Positions 1 to 6,123 of a stretch of DNA of 8,267 nucleotides are shown here, one piece after another. Each line of letters starts with the position of its first letter. Position 1 is the first letter of the stretch. The notes below the pieces were generated by a model. That model searched no databases, was not told the DNA's origin, and worked only from the letters and a program-made list of their open reading frames with translations. Made by a program: the position numbers and the translations under genes. The stretch covers positions 1-8,267 of the forward strand of contig DASYQV010000092.1 in the NCBI GenBank assembly GCA_036005125.1. Direction: 5' to 3'. This DNA is from DASYQV01 sp036005125. GTDB taxonomy: Bacteria > Acidobacteriota > Vicinamibacteria > Vicinamibacterales > UBA2999.

Positions 1-853
1 CGTTCTTGATTTCTTCCAGGAGCTTCTTCATCTCGGCGCGCGTCTGATCGTTGATGATGCGCGGTCCAGACACGTAGTCGCCGTACTCGGCGGTGTCGCT
101 GATCGAGTAACGCATGTAGTTCAAACCACCGCGATACATCAGATCGACGATCAGCTTGAGCTCGTGCAAACACTCGAAGTATGCAACTTCCGGCTGATAG
201 CCGGCTTCCACGAGCGTGTAGAAACCGGCTTTGACGAGCTCACTGCAGCCGCCGCACAGCACGGCCTGCTCGCCGAACAGATCGGTCTCGGTTTCTTCAG
301 CGAATGTCGTCTCGATCACGCCGGCCCGCGTGACGCCAAGTGCATGCGCGTAGGAGAGCGCGAGCGCGCGCGCGGATCCGGTCGCGTCCTGGTGGACGGC
401 CAGCAGAGCCGGCGTGCCACCCCCCTCGGTGAAGACCTCACGAACGCGATGCCCGGGCGCCTTCGGCGCGATCATGGTGACGTCGACATCGGCCGGCGGG
501 ACGATCGACCCGAACCGGATGTTGAACCCGTGCGCGAACATCAGCATCTTGCCGGCGGTGAGATGCGGCTGGATACAGGCCTCGTAGACCGCGGGCTGTC
601 GCGTGTCGGGGATGAGCATCATGATGATGTCGGCCCAGGCCGCGGCCGCCGCCACCGGGACGACCATGAGTCCTTCCGCGCGGGCCTTCGGCACCGAACG
701 GCTTTCCGCCGGCAGACCGACACGGACGTCCACGCCGCTGTCGCGCAGGTTGAGCGCGTGGGCGTGTCCCTGGGAACCGTACCCGATGATGGCAACCTTT
801 TTCGCGCGGATGAGTCCGGGATCGGCATCCCGGTCGTAAAACATACGGGCCAT
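1..853 (-). CDS. ilvC: Ketol-acid reductoisomerase, 3' end cut by window edge
   Basis: IlvC converts 2-acetolactate or 2-aceto-2-hydroxybutyrate to the dihydroxy acids of valine, leucine and isoleucine synthesis, using NAD(P)H and Mg2+ in the cytoplasm. The translation (284 residues visible) has the Rossmann motif GYGSQGHAHALNLRDSG at about 24-40, His108 in AHGFN, the APKAPGHRVREVF segment at 129-141, DLFGEQ (metal ligands D191 and E195), and ECLHE / YSIS (E227, E231, S252). These match the catalytic set of class I enzymes. Roughly 45-55 C-terminal residues should lie beyond position 1. The start at 853 is supported by AAAGGA (860-865) six bases upstream; an ATG at 844 is possible but less well placed. 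The phosphate-binding loop (GLPAESRSVPKA) has serines, which suggests NADPH; this is an inference. The gene follows ilvN by 75 bp on the same strand. No internal stop or frameshift was seen. Confidence 0.97.
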   Translation of the reverse strand, partial: MARMFYDRDADPGLIRAKKVAIIGYGSQGHAHALNLRDSGVDVRVGLPAESRSVPKARAEGLMVVPVAAAAAWADIIMMLIPDTRQPAVYEACIQPHLTAGKMLMFAHGFNIRFGSIVPPADVDVTMIAPKAPGHRVREVFTEGGGTPALLAVHQDATGSARALALSYAHALGVTRAGVIETTFAEETETDLFGEQAVLCGGCSELVKAGFYTLVEAGYQPEVAYFECLHELKLIVDLMYRGGLNYMRYSISDTAEYGDYVSGPRIINDQTRAEMKKLLEEIKN

Positions 854-869
854 GTCTTGTCCTTTCGTA

Positions 870-971
870 GGCATCAGGTATCAGGCATCAGGTATCAGGG
901 CTGTCTCAGGCATCAGGCAGGCCTCGGCCTAAGACGGGCCCCCTGATCCCTGATGCCTGATGCCTGATGCC
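870..971. repeat. Inverted array of 7-bp CAGGCAT-type repeats between ilvN and ilvC
   Basis: The left arm (870-900) is four iterations of a 7-bp unit of the form CATCAGG or TATCAGG. The right arm (941-971) carries the same unit on the opposite strand. The arms are reverse complements over 31 positions with 29 matches. The 40-bp loop between them holds another copy of the unit (907-918) and the ilvN stop codon. The right arm is translated as the end of IlvN, while the left arm is in the ilvC leader just outside its ribosome binding site. In RNA this would make a long hairpin between the two cistrons. It could serve as a processing or attenuation point, or be a neutral product of replication slippage; the sequence alone does not decide. 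Confidence 0.85.
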
Positions 972-1474
972 TTGGATCCTACACCGGTTGCCAGCGCCTC
1001 GTCGCCGCGCGCCATGGCAACGCGGCCGGTTCGCACCATCTCCACGATGCCGAGCGCGGCGAGGCGCGCGACGACGCCGTCCACGTGCGGCGGCTCGCCG
1101 GTGATTTCCACCGTCGTGGTGTGCTCGCCCGCGTCCACGATGTGGGCGCGCGTTTCGTCGACGACCCGCAGCAGGTGCTCGCGATTGCCATCCGGCGTCG
1201 CCACCTTGACGAGCGCGAGGTCGCGTGCCACCGCCGGTCGCGTCCCGAGGTCGTCGACCCGGAGGACGTCGACGAGCTTCCGAAGGTAGACGGTGACGCG
1301 CGCGGCGCTCGTCTGCTTGCTGTCGACCACGATGGTCATGCGCGAGATGCCCGGCTGTGCGGTGCGCCCCACGGTCAGCGAATCGATGTTGAACGCCCGC
1401 CGGCGGAAGAGCGACGCCACGCGGTCGAGCACGCCTGGCTTGTCGCGAACGAGGGCGATGAGGGTGTGGGCCAT
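929..1474 (-). CDS. ilvN: Acetolactate synthase small (regulatory) subunit
   Basis: This is the regulatory subunit of acetohydroxyacid synthase; it binds the catalytic IlvB subunit and usually confers valine feedback. The 181-residue product has an N-terminal ACT domain (HTLIALVRDKPGVLDRVASL, FNIDSLTVG, ISRMTIVV, about residues 3-75) and the C-terminal small-subunit domain (DLALVKV, IVDAGEHTTTVEITG, IVEMVRTGRVAMARG, about 85-157). Of the valine-contact positions known from E. coli IlvH (N11, G14, N29), G14 and N29 are kept and position 11 is Asp. The start at 1474 begins at the conserved MAHTL; an in-frame ATG at 1555 would add only repeat-encoded Arg/Asn/Glu-rich residues. The Shine-Dalgarno match is weak (AGGA very close to the ATG). 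The last ten or so residues and the stop lie in a short-repeat array, giving a low-complexity tail. ilvC follows on the same strand, probably as an operon. No ilvB is adjacent upstream, where ubiX is divergent. Confidence 0.96.
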   Translation of the reverse strand: MAHTLIALVRDKPGVLDRVASLFRRRAFNIDSLTVGRTAQPGISRMTIVVDSKQTSAARVTVYLRKLVDVLRVDDLGTRPAVARDLALVKVATPDGNREHLLRVVDETRAHIVDAGEHTTTVEITGEPPHVDGVVARLAALGIVEMVRTGRVAMARGDEALATGVGSKASGIRHQGSGGPS

Positions 1475-1481
1475 GATCCTG

Positions 1482-1555
1482 CGTTCCCGATTCCTTGTTG
1501 CCGGGTTCGTGTTCCGGTTCCGGGTCGGTTCCGGTTCACGACGATTCTTGTTCAC
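1482..1555. repeat. Degenerate GGTTCC / GGAACC short-repeat tract in the ilvN leader
   Basis: The stretch upstream of ilvN is built from imperfect copies of TTCCGG, GGGTTC and GGTTCC, with two copies of a longer element starting CGATTC and containing CTTGTT (about 1489-1500 and 1540-1552). Read on the minus strand it gives repeated GAACCGGAAC. It lies immediately before the ilvN start, where the leader and ribosome binding site should be. It is open in the ilvN frame only because of its repetitive composition. It resembles the other short-period tracts in this window in style but not in unit sequence. Confidence 0.6.
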
Positions 1556-1627
1556 TCACTGTCATTAGGTCAAAGTAATGTTGATTGTTCTTGAATCACG
1601 CCCGGTTATACGCGGTAATCTGGGCCG
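1556..1627. promoter_or_regulatory. AT-richer patch, likely divergent ubiX / ilvN promoter region
   Basis: This is the only clearly AT-richer stretch between the divergent ilvN and ubiX genes. On the plus strand TTGATT (1581-1586) and TTATAC (1606-1611) are spaced 19 bp apart, a poor but possible -35/-10 pair for ubiX. On the minus strand TTGACC (1567-1572) could be a -35 for ilvN, with no convincing -10. I saw no T-box or leader-peptide arrangement rich in branched-chain codons. This is a positional inference only. Confidence 0.25.
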
Positions 1628-2197
1628 ATGAGCGCGAAGCGGGTGGTCGTCGGTATCACGGGCGCGACCGGGGTCATCTACGGCGTCCGCCTGCTCGAGC
1701 GCCTGCGCGAGGCCGGGGTCGAGACGCACCTGATCATCAGCCGGTGGGGTGGACGGACGCTCCTGCACGAGGCCGGCCGCTCGCGCGACCAGGTTGAGGC
1801 GCTGGCGTCGGTCGTCTACGCCCCGAATGACATGGGCGCCGCGATTTCGAGCGGCTCGTTCCCGACGACGGGGATGATCGTCGCGCCGTGCAGCGCCAGG
1901 ACGCTGGCCGCGATCGCGCATGGTTTCGACGACAACCTGATTCATCGCGCCGCGGACGTCACCCTCAAGGAGCGCCGGAAGCTGGTGCTGACCGTGCGCG
2001 AAGCGCCCTTGAGCGATATCCATCTGGAGAACATGCTCAAGCTCTCGCGAATGGGCGCCGTCATCCTGCCGCCGATGCCTGCTTTCTATCACCATCCGCA
2101 GACAATCGCCGATCTGATCGACTACACCGTTGCGCGGATGCTCGACCAGTTTGCGATCGAGGTTCCCGGGGTGCCGCGCTGGTCGGGTTTGCGCTGA
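1628..2197 (+). CDS. ubiX: Flavin prenyltransferase UbiX
   Basis: UbiX attaches a dimethylallyl group to FMN to make prenylated FMN, the cofactor of UbiD-family decarboxylases (for example in ubiquinone synthesis or aromatic acid metabolism). The 189-residue product starts with the flavodoxin-like loop GITGATGVIYGVRLLE (9-24), then GSFPTTGMIVAPCSARTLAAIA (76-97), DNLIHRAADVTLKERRKLVLTVREAPLSDIHLENML (102-137) and PPMPAFYHHP (148-157). Counting against Pseudomonas UbiX with a constant offset of 15 in the second half, R107, K114, E125, Y154 and R170 match its catalytic and phosphate-binding residues. The usual Ser of TGASG is Thr14, a conservative change. The start is preceded by no clear Shine-Dalgarno sequence. 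No ubiD is in the window. The gene is divergent from ilvN and is followed by a repeat-rich gap. Confidence 0.96.
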   Translation: MSAKRVVVGITGATGVIYGVRLLERLREAGVETHLIISRWGGRTLLHEAGRSRDQVEALASVVYAPNDMGAAISSGSFPTTGMIVAPCSARTLAAIAHGFDDNLIHRAADVTLKERRKLVLTVREAPLSDIHLENMLKLSRMGAVILPPMPAFYHHPQTIADLIDYTVARMLDQFAIEVPGVPRWSGLR

Positions 2198-2201
2198 CGC
2201 G

Positions 2202-2420
2202 CAAGGTCAAAGGTCAAAAGGCAAAGGTCAAAGGTGAGGTCTCAGGTTCAGGAAACCTGCGCCTGAGACCTATACCTGAGACGTACACCTGAAGACCTAT
2301 ACCTGAAGACCTATACCTGAAGTCCTATACCTGAGACCTATACCTGAGACCTATACCTGAGACCTATCACCTATACCCTTGCCCTTACCTTTGACGTTTG
2401 ACCTTTGACCTTTGACCTTG
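2202..2420. repeat. Nested repeat element: inverted GGTCAAA arms around a 13/14-bp CTATACCTGA(A)GAC array
   Basis: The outer arms are CAAGGTCAAAGGTCAAA (2202-2218) and its exact reverse complement (2404-2420), with weaker complementarity extending inward to about 2240 and 2381. Inside, AGGTCTCAGG (2237-2246) pairs exactly with CCTGAGACCT (2262-2271), around a small CAGG-AAA-CCTG hairpin. From 2270 to 2363 lies a tandem array of seven units of 13 or 14 bp (CTATACCTGAGAC or CTATACCTGAAGAC; one unit begins GTACACC), followed by two partial units to 2378. The element fills nearly the whole gap between ubiX and the cupin gene. It has no coding potential I would trust and no terminal target duplication that I can recognise. 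Units are too short and lack unique spacers, so it is not CRISPR. Confidence 0.88.
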
Positions 2421-2436
2421 TACAGGATGAACTGAA

Positions 2437-2757
2437 ATGCAGATTACGACTGTCAAGAACCTGCCGACACGCGAGCTCTTTCCCGGGTATCGCGCCCGCC
2501 TCGTGCACTCGGGCCGCATGACGTTTTCCTACGTGGACGTGGACGCGGGGGCGAGCTTTGCGGAGCACGACCATCCGCACGAGCAGGTCATTCACCTGCT
2601 CGACGGCGAGTTCGAGCTGACGATCGATGGCGAGACGCGACGGATGACGACCGGAGAGGTCGCCATCGTCCCGCCGAGCGCGCGGCATCGGGGCACCGCG
2701 CTCACGCCGTGCCGGATTCTCGATGCGTTTGCGCCGCCGCGCGAGGATTATCGATAA
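2437..2757 (+). CDS. Small single-domain cupin protein
   Basis: The 106-residue product is one cupin barrel. The first cupin motif is GASFAEHDHPHEQVIHLLDGEFE (about 45-67), with His52, His54, His56 and Gln58 as probable metal-binding positions. The second is GEVAIVPPSARHRG (about 73-86), with a further His. Its length fits the short Cupin_2-type proteins, which range from metal-dependent enzymes to small-molecule binders, so no substrate can be named. There is no signal peptide. AGGA nine bases before the ATG supports the start. The repeat element upstream ends 16 bp before the start codon, so any promoter is inside or beside it. The gene converges on the methyltransferase-like gene. Confidence 0.87.
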   Translation: MQITTVKNLPTRELFPGYRARLVHSGRMTFSYVDVDAGASFAEHDHPHEQVIHLLDGEFELTIDGETRRMTTGEVAIVPPSARHRGTALTPCRILDAFAPPREDYR

Positions 2758-2763
2758 GAAACG

Positions 2764-2837
2764 GGTACGTAGGCCGGCGCAGTGAGCCGGATCTTGAAGA
2801 CGCAGCCGAGCGGATCTGAAGATCCGGCCTACGTACC
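2764..2837. repeat. 14-bp perfect inverted repeat with alternative hairpins in a convergent gap
   Basis: GGTACGTAGGCCGG (2764-2777) and its exact reverse complement (2824-2837) bracket 46 bp. Inside, GCCGGATCTT (2786-2795) pairs with AAGATCCGGC (2819-2828), and CGGATCT (2811-2817) pairs with AGATCCG (2820-2826) across 2 nt, so at least three mutually exclusive folds exist. The element sits seven bases after the cupin stop and four bases before the methyltransferase stop on the other strand. This is where a bidirectional terminator would be expected, but no T-run follows on either strand. A REP-like dispersed element is the alternative. Confidence 0.8.
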
Positions 2838-2840
2838 TGC

Positions 2841-3656
2841 CTACTGCCGTGTGGCCGTCCAGCTGCCGCCGGAACCGCCCGTGATGGTTCCGCGGATGGT
2901 GTTGCCGTTGACGCGGCCCGTGTACTTTGCGCCGCCCGCACTGAACGAAATCTCATCCCCGCGCAGCCGGCCGTTGGCAATCGGTACTGACCCGAGCGAG
3001 CCCGAGACCATCTGAAACTTCTGCGTCAGCTTGAGGTCGCCCTGTCCGAGCTTCCACGTGCCACCCACCTTCGCCGGGACGATCCAGAAGAGCGCGGTGC
3101 ACCAGCTGTTCTCGCAGCCGCTTTCCACCGTGTTGGTCTCGTCGGCCTCCCAGTCTTCCATCGTGAACGTGTTCGACACGATCCGGGTGCCGGGTTTCAG
3201 ATCCAGAATCTTCGGCCGCAGCTTCATGTTGATGGACGGGAGCAGGAACATCGTGATGACGGTCGCCTTCGACAGGTCGGTCTCGAAGAGGTCCGCTTTG
3301 ACGAACGTCGCTTTGCCGGTGACGCCGGCCGCGGCGGCATTCTTCGTGGACAGCTCCACCATGTCGGGGTTGTACTCGATGCCCATGGCGCGCGTGCCGC
3401 GCTTGGCGGCGGTGATGACCGTGCGGCCGTCGCCGGAGCCGAGGTCCATCAGGAAGTCCTGAGGCGTGACCTTGGCCATGTCGAGCATCTTGTCGACGAG
3501 CACTTGCGGCGTGGGCACCCAGACGACGTCTTTGCCGGGCTGGCCGACTTCGGGTTGGAACGGCTTGGTCTGCGTCTGCTGCGCGCGTGCGGCGACGCCG
3601 AGAATCGACACGAACAGGAACAATACGAGCCAGGTCGCCGACCGACGTGCGGTCAT
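2841..3656 (-). CDS. Exported class I SAM-methyltransferase-fold protein
   Basis: The 271-residue product starts with a typical signal peptide (Arg-rich MTARRSATW, then hydrophobic LVLFLFVSILGVA, cleavage likely after ARA at residue 25). Next comes a Rossmann-type methyltransferase domain: VPTPQVLVDKMLDMA (47-61), motif I FLMDLGSGDGRTV (68-80), acidic E94 in GIEYNP, ADLFETDLS (121-129), then MFLLPSINMKLRPKILDLKPGTRIVSNTF (136-164). A Gly-rich beta-type tail (about 200-271) ends in GGSWTATR. The start is fixed by GGAGGG just upstream; an ORF open further upstream lacks such a site. Signal-bearing members of this family are common, but their substrate is not known to me, and SAM is normally cytoplasmic, which makes the location puzzling. 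It may bind another ligand. It lies downstream of the propeller gene, with a 138-bp gap that could hold its own promoter. Confidence 0.88.
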   Translation of the reverse strand: MTARRSATWLVLFLFVSILGVAARAQQTQTKPFQPEVGQPGKDVVWVPTPQVLVDKMLDMAKVTPQDFLMDLGSGDGRTVITAAKRGTRAMGIEYNPDMVELSTKNAAAAGVTGKATFVKADLFETDLSKATVITMFLLPSINMKLRPKILDLKPGTRIVSNTFTMEDWEADETNTVESGCENSWCTALFWIVPAKVGGTWKLGQGDLKLTQKFQMVSGSLGSVPIANGRLRGDEISFSAGGAKYTGRVNGNTIRGTITGGSGGSWTATRQ

Positions 3657-3660
3657 AATG

Positions 3661-3666
3661 CCCTCC
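3661..3666 (-). promoter_or_regulatory. Ribosome binding site fixing the methyltransferase start
   Basis: On the minus strand GGAGGG lies four bases before the ATG at 3656. The upstream in-frame ATG at 3719 has no comparable site and would put 21 polar residues before the signal peptide, so 3656 is the better start. Confidence 0.8.
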
Positions 3667-3690
3667 GGGTTTGAGAGAGTGACGTGCGAA

Positions 3691-3719
3691 AGATTAATCG
3701 AGCCGTGGACAATCTGCAA
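3691..3719 (-). promoter_or_regulatory. Candidate promoter for the methyltransferase-like gene
   Basis: On the minus strand TTGCAG (3714-3719) and TAATCT (3691-3696) are separated by exactly 17 bp and lie about 35 bp before the start codon, in an AT-richer patch. Each hexamer matches the sigma-70 consensus at only about half its positions, so the call rests mainly on spacing and position. Confidence 0.3.
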
Positions 3720-3775
3720 TCGGGAGTCGAGACTCTCTGAGAACCTGGGCCGGGACGATATCTGCCGGGCGGCGA

Positions 3776-3790
3776 GGCAGGCTCCCTGCC
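3776..3790. terminator. Short GC hairpin just after the propeller gene
   Basis: GGCAG (3776-3780) and CTGCC (3786-3790) form a 5-bp stem with a 5-nt loop, four bases beyond the propeller stop codon. There is no T-run, so intrinsic termination is doubtful; it may only be chance complementarity. Confidence 0.2.
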
Positions 3791-3794
3791 CAGT

Positions 3795-5069
3795 TCACTG
3801 GCGGGCTGATGCGATGCGATACAGGTGACTGTCCGTTCGAATGAACATCGACCCGCCCGATACCGCCATCGACGCAAGCATGCCGCCATCGAGCCTGCTG
3901 GTCGCCAGCTTTCGAAACTCCTTGCCCGGTGCGATCACGGTGGCGACACCTTCCTCAGCCAGAAAATAGATCCGGCCGTCGGCAAAAACGGGTGATGCGG
4001 AATAGTTGCCGCCAAGGCGCTGCTGCCAGCGTACGGCGCCCGTTTTGGCGTCGAGGCAGGAGGCGATTCCCAGGTCGGACACGACGTAGAGCTCTTCCCC
4101 GACGAGGAGAGGCGAGGGCGTGTGCGGCGCGCCCCGGCGGAGCGTCCACGCGACGTGCGTCCTGGTGACGTCGCCCGAGCCGTCCGGGCGCACCGCGATC
4201 ATCGTCGGCTCCTGGAAGCCGGTCGCAATGAACACGAGACCCTGGCCGTAGACCGGGCGCGGGACGTTGGAGAAGCCATCGCCATAACGAACCCGCCAGA
4301 TTTCGGTCCCCGATTGGGGATCGTACGCCGCTGCCCGGAATGCGCCGACGCTCACGACCTGATCGCGCTCGCCCACCCGGATGACAAGCGGCGTCGAGTA
4401 CGCCTGGGACGCGGGCTGATGACGCGGCGTCTTCCATCGAACCTTGCCGGTGCGTTTGTCGAGGGCCACGACGAACGCCTGGTCGTAGCCGTCGCAACTG
4501 AAGATGAGGAGGTCTCCGTACACGATGGGAGAGCCGCCTGCCCCGTGCTGCGATTCGTAAGGAAAGCGCTCTCTCCACACGACCTCTCCCGATGTCGTCA
4601 ATGCGGCCGTACCGTCAGCGCCGAAATGGACGTACACCCGGTCGCCCTCGACGATCGGCGTCGGCGACGCCCAGCTGTTCTTCGGATTGATGTCGCGCGG
4701 CCTCTTGATCCGGAACAACTCGGCGTTCACCAGTTCCCGTCCGGTTTCGACGTCGAACGCGAGCGCGCGCAGCGAGATATCACGTTTCCCGATCGCCGCG
4801 GTCAACCAGACGCGCCCGTCGGCGACGACCGGCGAGGACCATCCGAGACCGGGAATCGGTGTCTTCCAGACGACGTTCCGCGACTCGCTCCAGTCGCTCG
4901 GCAGGCCCTGCTCGACCGAATGGCCCTGTCCGTCGGGTCCTCTGAATTGTGGCCAGTCGTGGGCCAGCATCACGGTCGCCGCAGAGGCGACGCACATGAA
5001 AATCGACACGACGAACGCGGGGATTCTGAAAGACAGGTGCTGCCGATGAAGTCCGGGATTCGGTGGCAT
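3795..5069 (-). CDS. Exported PQQ-like (BamB-type) beta-propeller protein
   Basis: The 424-residue product has an N-terminal export signal (basic HRQHLSFR, then hydrophobic IPAFVVSIFMCVASAATVMLA, about 9-36). It continues with DWPQFRGPDGQG, a phrase common at the start of planctomycete and acidobacterial propeller proteins. Repeated blades follow, each with the pattern of a Pro-Val strand, aspartate-glycine turn, ALD-x-TGxxxWR and short loop: for example WKTPIPGLGWSSPVVADGRVW, ALDKRTGKVRWKT, AAYDPQSGTEIWRVRY and CLDAKTGAVRWQQRL. About seven blades fill the chain to the C-terminus. There is no cytochrome CxxCH and no obvious PQQ dehydrogenase active site, so it is better read as a binding or scaffold protein than a quinoprotein enzyme. 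The start is supported by GAGG ten bases upstream. It follows the coiled-coil gene by 41 bp and probably shares its transcript. Confidence 0.92.
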   Translation of the reverse strand: MPPNPGLHRQHLSFRIPAFVVSIFMCVASAATVMLAHDWPQFRGPDGQGHSVEQGLPSDWSESRNVVWKTPIPGLGWSSPVVADGRVWLTAAIGKRDISLRALAFDVETGRELVNAELFRIKRPRDINPKNSWASPTPIVEGDRVYVHFGADGTAALTTSGEVVWRERFPYESQHGAGGSPIVYGDLLIFSCDGYDQAFVVALDKRTGKVRWKTPRHQPASQAYSTPLVIRVGERDQVVSVGAFRAAAYDPQSGTEIWRVRYGDGFSNVPRPVYGQGLVFIATGFQEPTMIAVRPDGSGDVTRTHVAWTLRRGAPHTPSPLLVGEELYVVSDLGIASCLDAKTGAVRWQQRLGGNYSASPVFADGRIYFLAEEGVATVIAPGKEFRKLATSRLDGGMLASMAVSGGSMFIRTDSHLYRIASARQ

Positions 5070-5082
5070 CAGCTCATGACCT

Positions 5083-5121
5083 CACAGTACGGGGGCCACT
5101 ATACGGCGCCTCACTGTATGG
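5083..5121. repeat. Three degenerate 10-bp repeats around the coiled-coil gene stop
   Basis: CACAGTACGG (5083-5092), CACTATACGG (5097-5106) and CACTGTATGG (5112-5121) recur at 14-15 bp steps across the 41-bp gap between the coiled-coil and propeller genes, the last lying inside the 3' end of the coding sequence. The spacing is short of two helical turns. It may be a weak operator-like array or chance. Confidence 0.35.
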
Positions 5122-6052
5122 CGTCGAGTGCCTGTCGCGCCCGTTCGAGCTCACGCTCGGCGTCCGAAAGGGCTTGCGCGGCCTCCTCTGCCCGACGCGC
5201 GACCGCGCGCGCCTCTCGCGTGGCTTCGGTGGCGGCCGCGGAGGCCTGCTCGAATCGTTGCTCCGCCTCCGCCTTCTCCTGTTCCGCGGCCTTGGTTTTC
5301 GAGGCTGCCTGCTTGAGAGCGGCCTCTGCCTCTTCGACCCCGCCGCGGGCTTCCTGGACCGTTTGCTCGGCCGCCTGGACCTTCTCGCGCGCGGCCGCGC
5401 GGCGCGCGTTCAGCTCCTCTTGTCGACGGCGGGCCTCCTCCTCCGGATCGAGCGTGGCGCGTCGGGCCGTCTGAGCGCGCGGCTTTCGCGTCTCCTGCCG
5501 GAACTGAAGTACGCGCGACGTATCTCCCTCGCGCTTGTTGCCGCCGTCTCGAGGCACGAGCGCGGCGAGCGCCTCGAATCCTGGTGGCTCGAGGTCATCG
5601 GTGAGGCGTCCGGCCGGCGGAGCGCCTTCAGCCGTGCCATAGGTTGCTAGCGCTTCGAGTGTCATCATGATGCGGCGCATCGTTTCCGGTGTGGCCGCGT
5701 GGCCCGAGCCGCGCAGAATGTCCGCAGCACGCTTGGTCAGCGACGCCAGCGTCTGACGACGCGTGTCGAGCAGAGGCCGTACGTCGGCCGGCTTCCCGGC
5801 AAGCTGCGCGGCCTGCGCGGCGCGGAACCGATCGCCGTTGTCCATGAGCGCCGACAGTTCCTTCCCGTGGCGCCAGTACAACTGATTGACCGTCCACGCG
5901 GAGGCCGGTGGCTTGAGAAGCCGTTTGACGCGTTCCGATTCTTCCGCTCGACCGGCCTTTTTGAGCTTGGCGGCCAGCGCGTTACGAGCCGCGGTGAACT
6001 CGCTCAGCGGAAGCTGGAACAGGTGGTCGAGGTCGTTTTGAGACGTGCCCAT
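5111..6052 (-). CDS. Conserved protein with alpha-helical N-domain and long C-terminal coiled coil
   Basis: I do not know a function for this 313-residue protein. The N-terminal part (about 8-110) reads LDHLFQLPLSEFTAARNALAAKLKKAGRAEES, then LLKPPASAWTVNQLYWRHGKELSALMDNGDRFRAAQ. This style recurs in uncharacterised actinobacterial and acidobacterial proteins, usually with the same AARNALA and AWxVNQL phrases. A Pro/Gly-rich linker (about 140-200) precedes roughly 110 residues of Ala/Glu/Arg/Gln-rich heptad sequence (202-311), a long coiled coil with no Pro. There is no signal peptide or membrane segment, so it should be cytoplasmic. The Shine-Dalgarno sequence is weak. It is the first gene of the leftward block with the propeller and methyltransferase genes. 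Coiled-coil length suggests a structural or oligomerising role, which is an inference. Confidence 0.78.
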   Translation of the reverse strand: MGTSQNDLDHLFQLPLSEFTAARNALAAKLKKAGRAEESERVKRLLKPPASAWTVNQLYWRHGKELSALMDNGDRFRAAQAAQLAGKPADVRPLLDTRRQTLASLTKRAADILRGSGHAATPETMRRIMMTLEALATYGTAEGAPPAGRLTDDLEPPGFEALAALVPRDGGNKREGDTSRVLQFRQETRKPRAQTARRATLDPEEEARRRQEELNARRAAAREKVQAAEQTVQEARGGVEEAEAALKQAASKTKAAEQEKAEAEQRFEQASAAATEATREARAVARRAEEAAQALSDAERELERARQALDAIQ

Positions 6053-6123
6053 CCGGAACCGGAGTCGTCAGCTCCAGCTACCAAAATGCCAAATCGAGCG
6101 TTCGCTTCGCAATCGGCAATTTA

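Noticed and set aside
164..946. A 260-codon plus-strand open frame
   Set aside because: It lies antisense to ilvC, whose conserved motifs read cleanly on the minus strand; the plus frame is an Arg/Asp/His-rich shadow of GC-rich codons.
1475..1555. Upstream in-frame ATG for ilvN at 1555
   Set aside because: The added residues are encoded by a short-repeat tract and are not part of the family; the conserved MAHTL start is at 1474.
2270..2378. CRISPR-like array
   Set aside because: Units are 13-14 bp and directly abutting, with no unique spacers and no cas genes.
3657..3719. Longer methyltransferase start at 3719
   Set aside because: It would bury the signal peptide behind 21 residues, and the GGAGGG site clearly serves the ATG at 3656.
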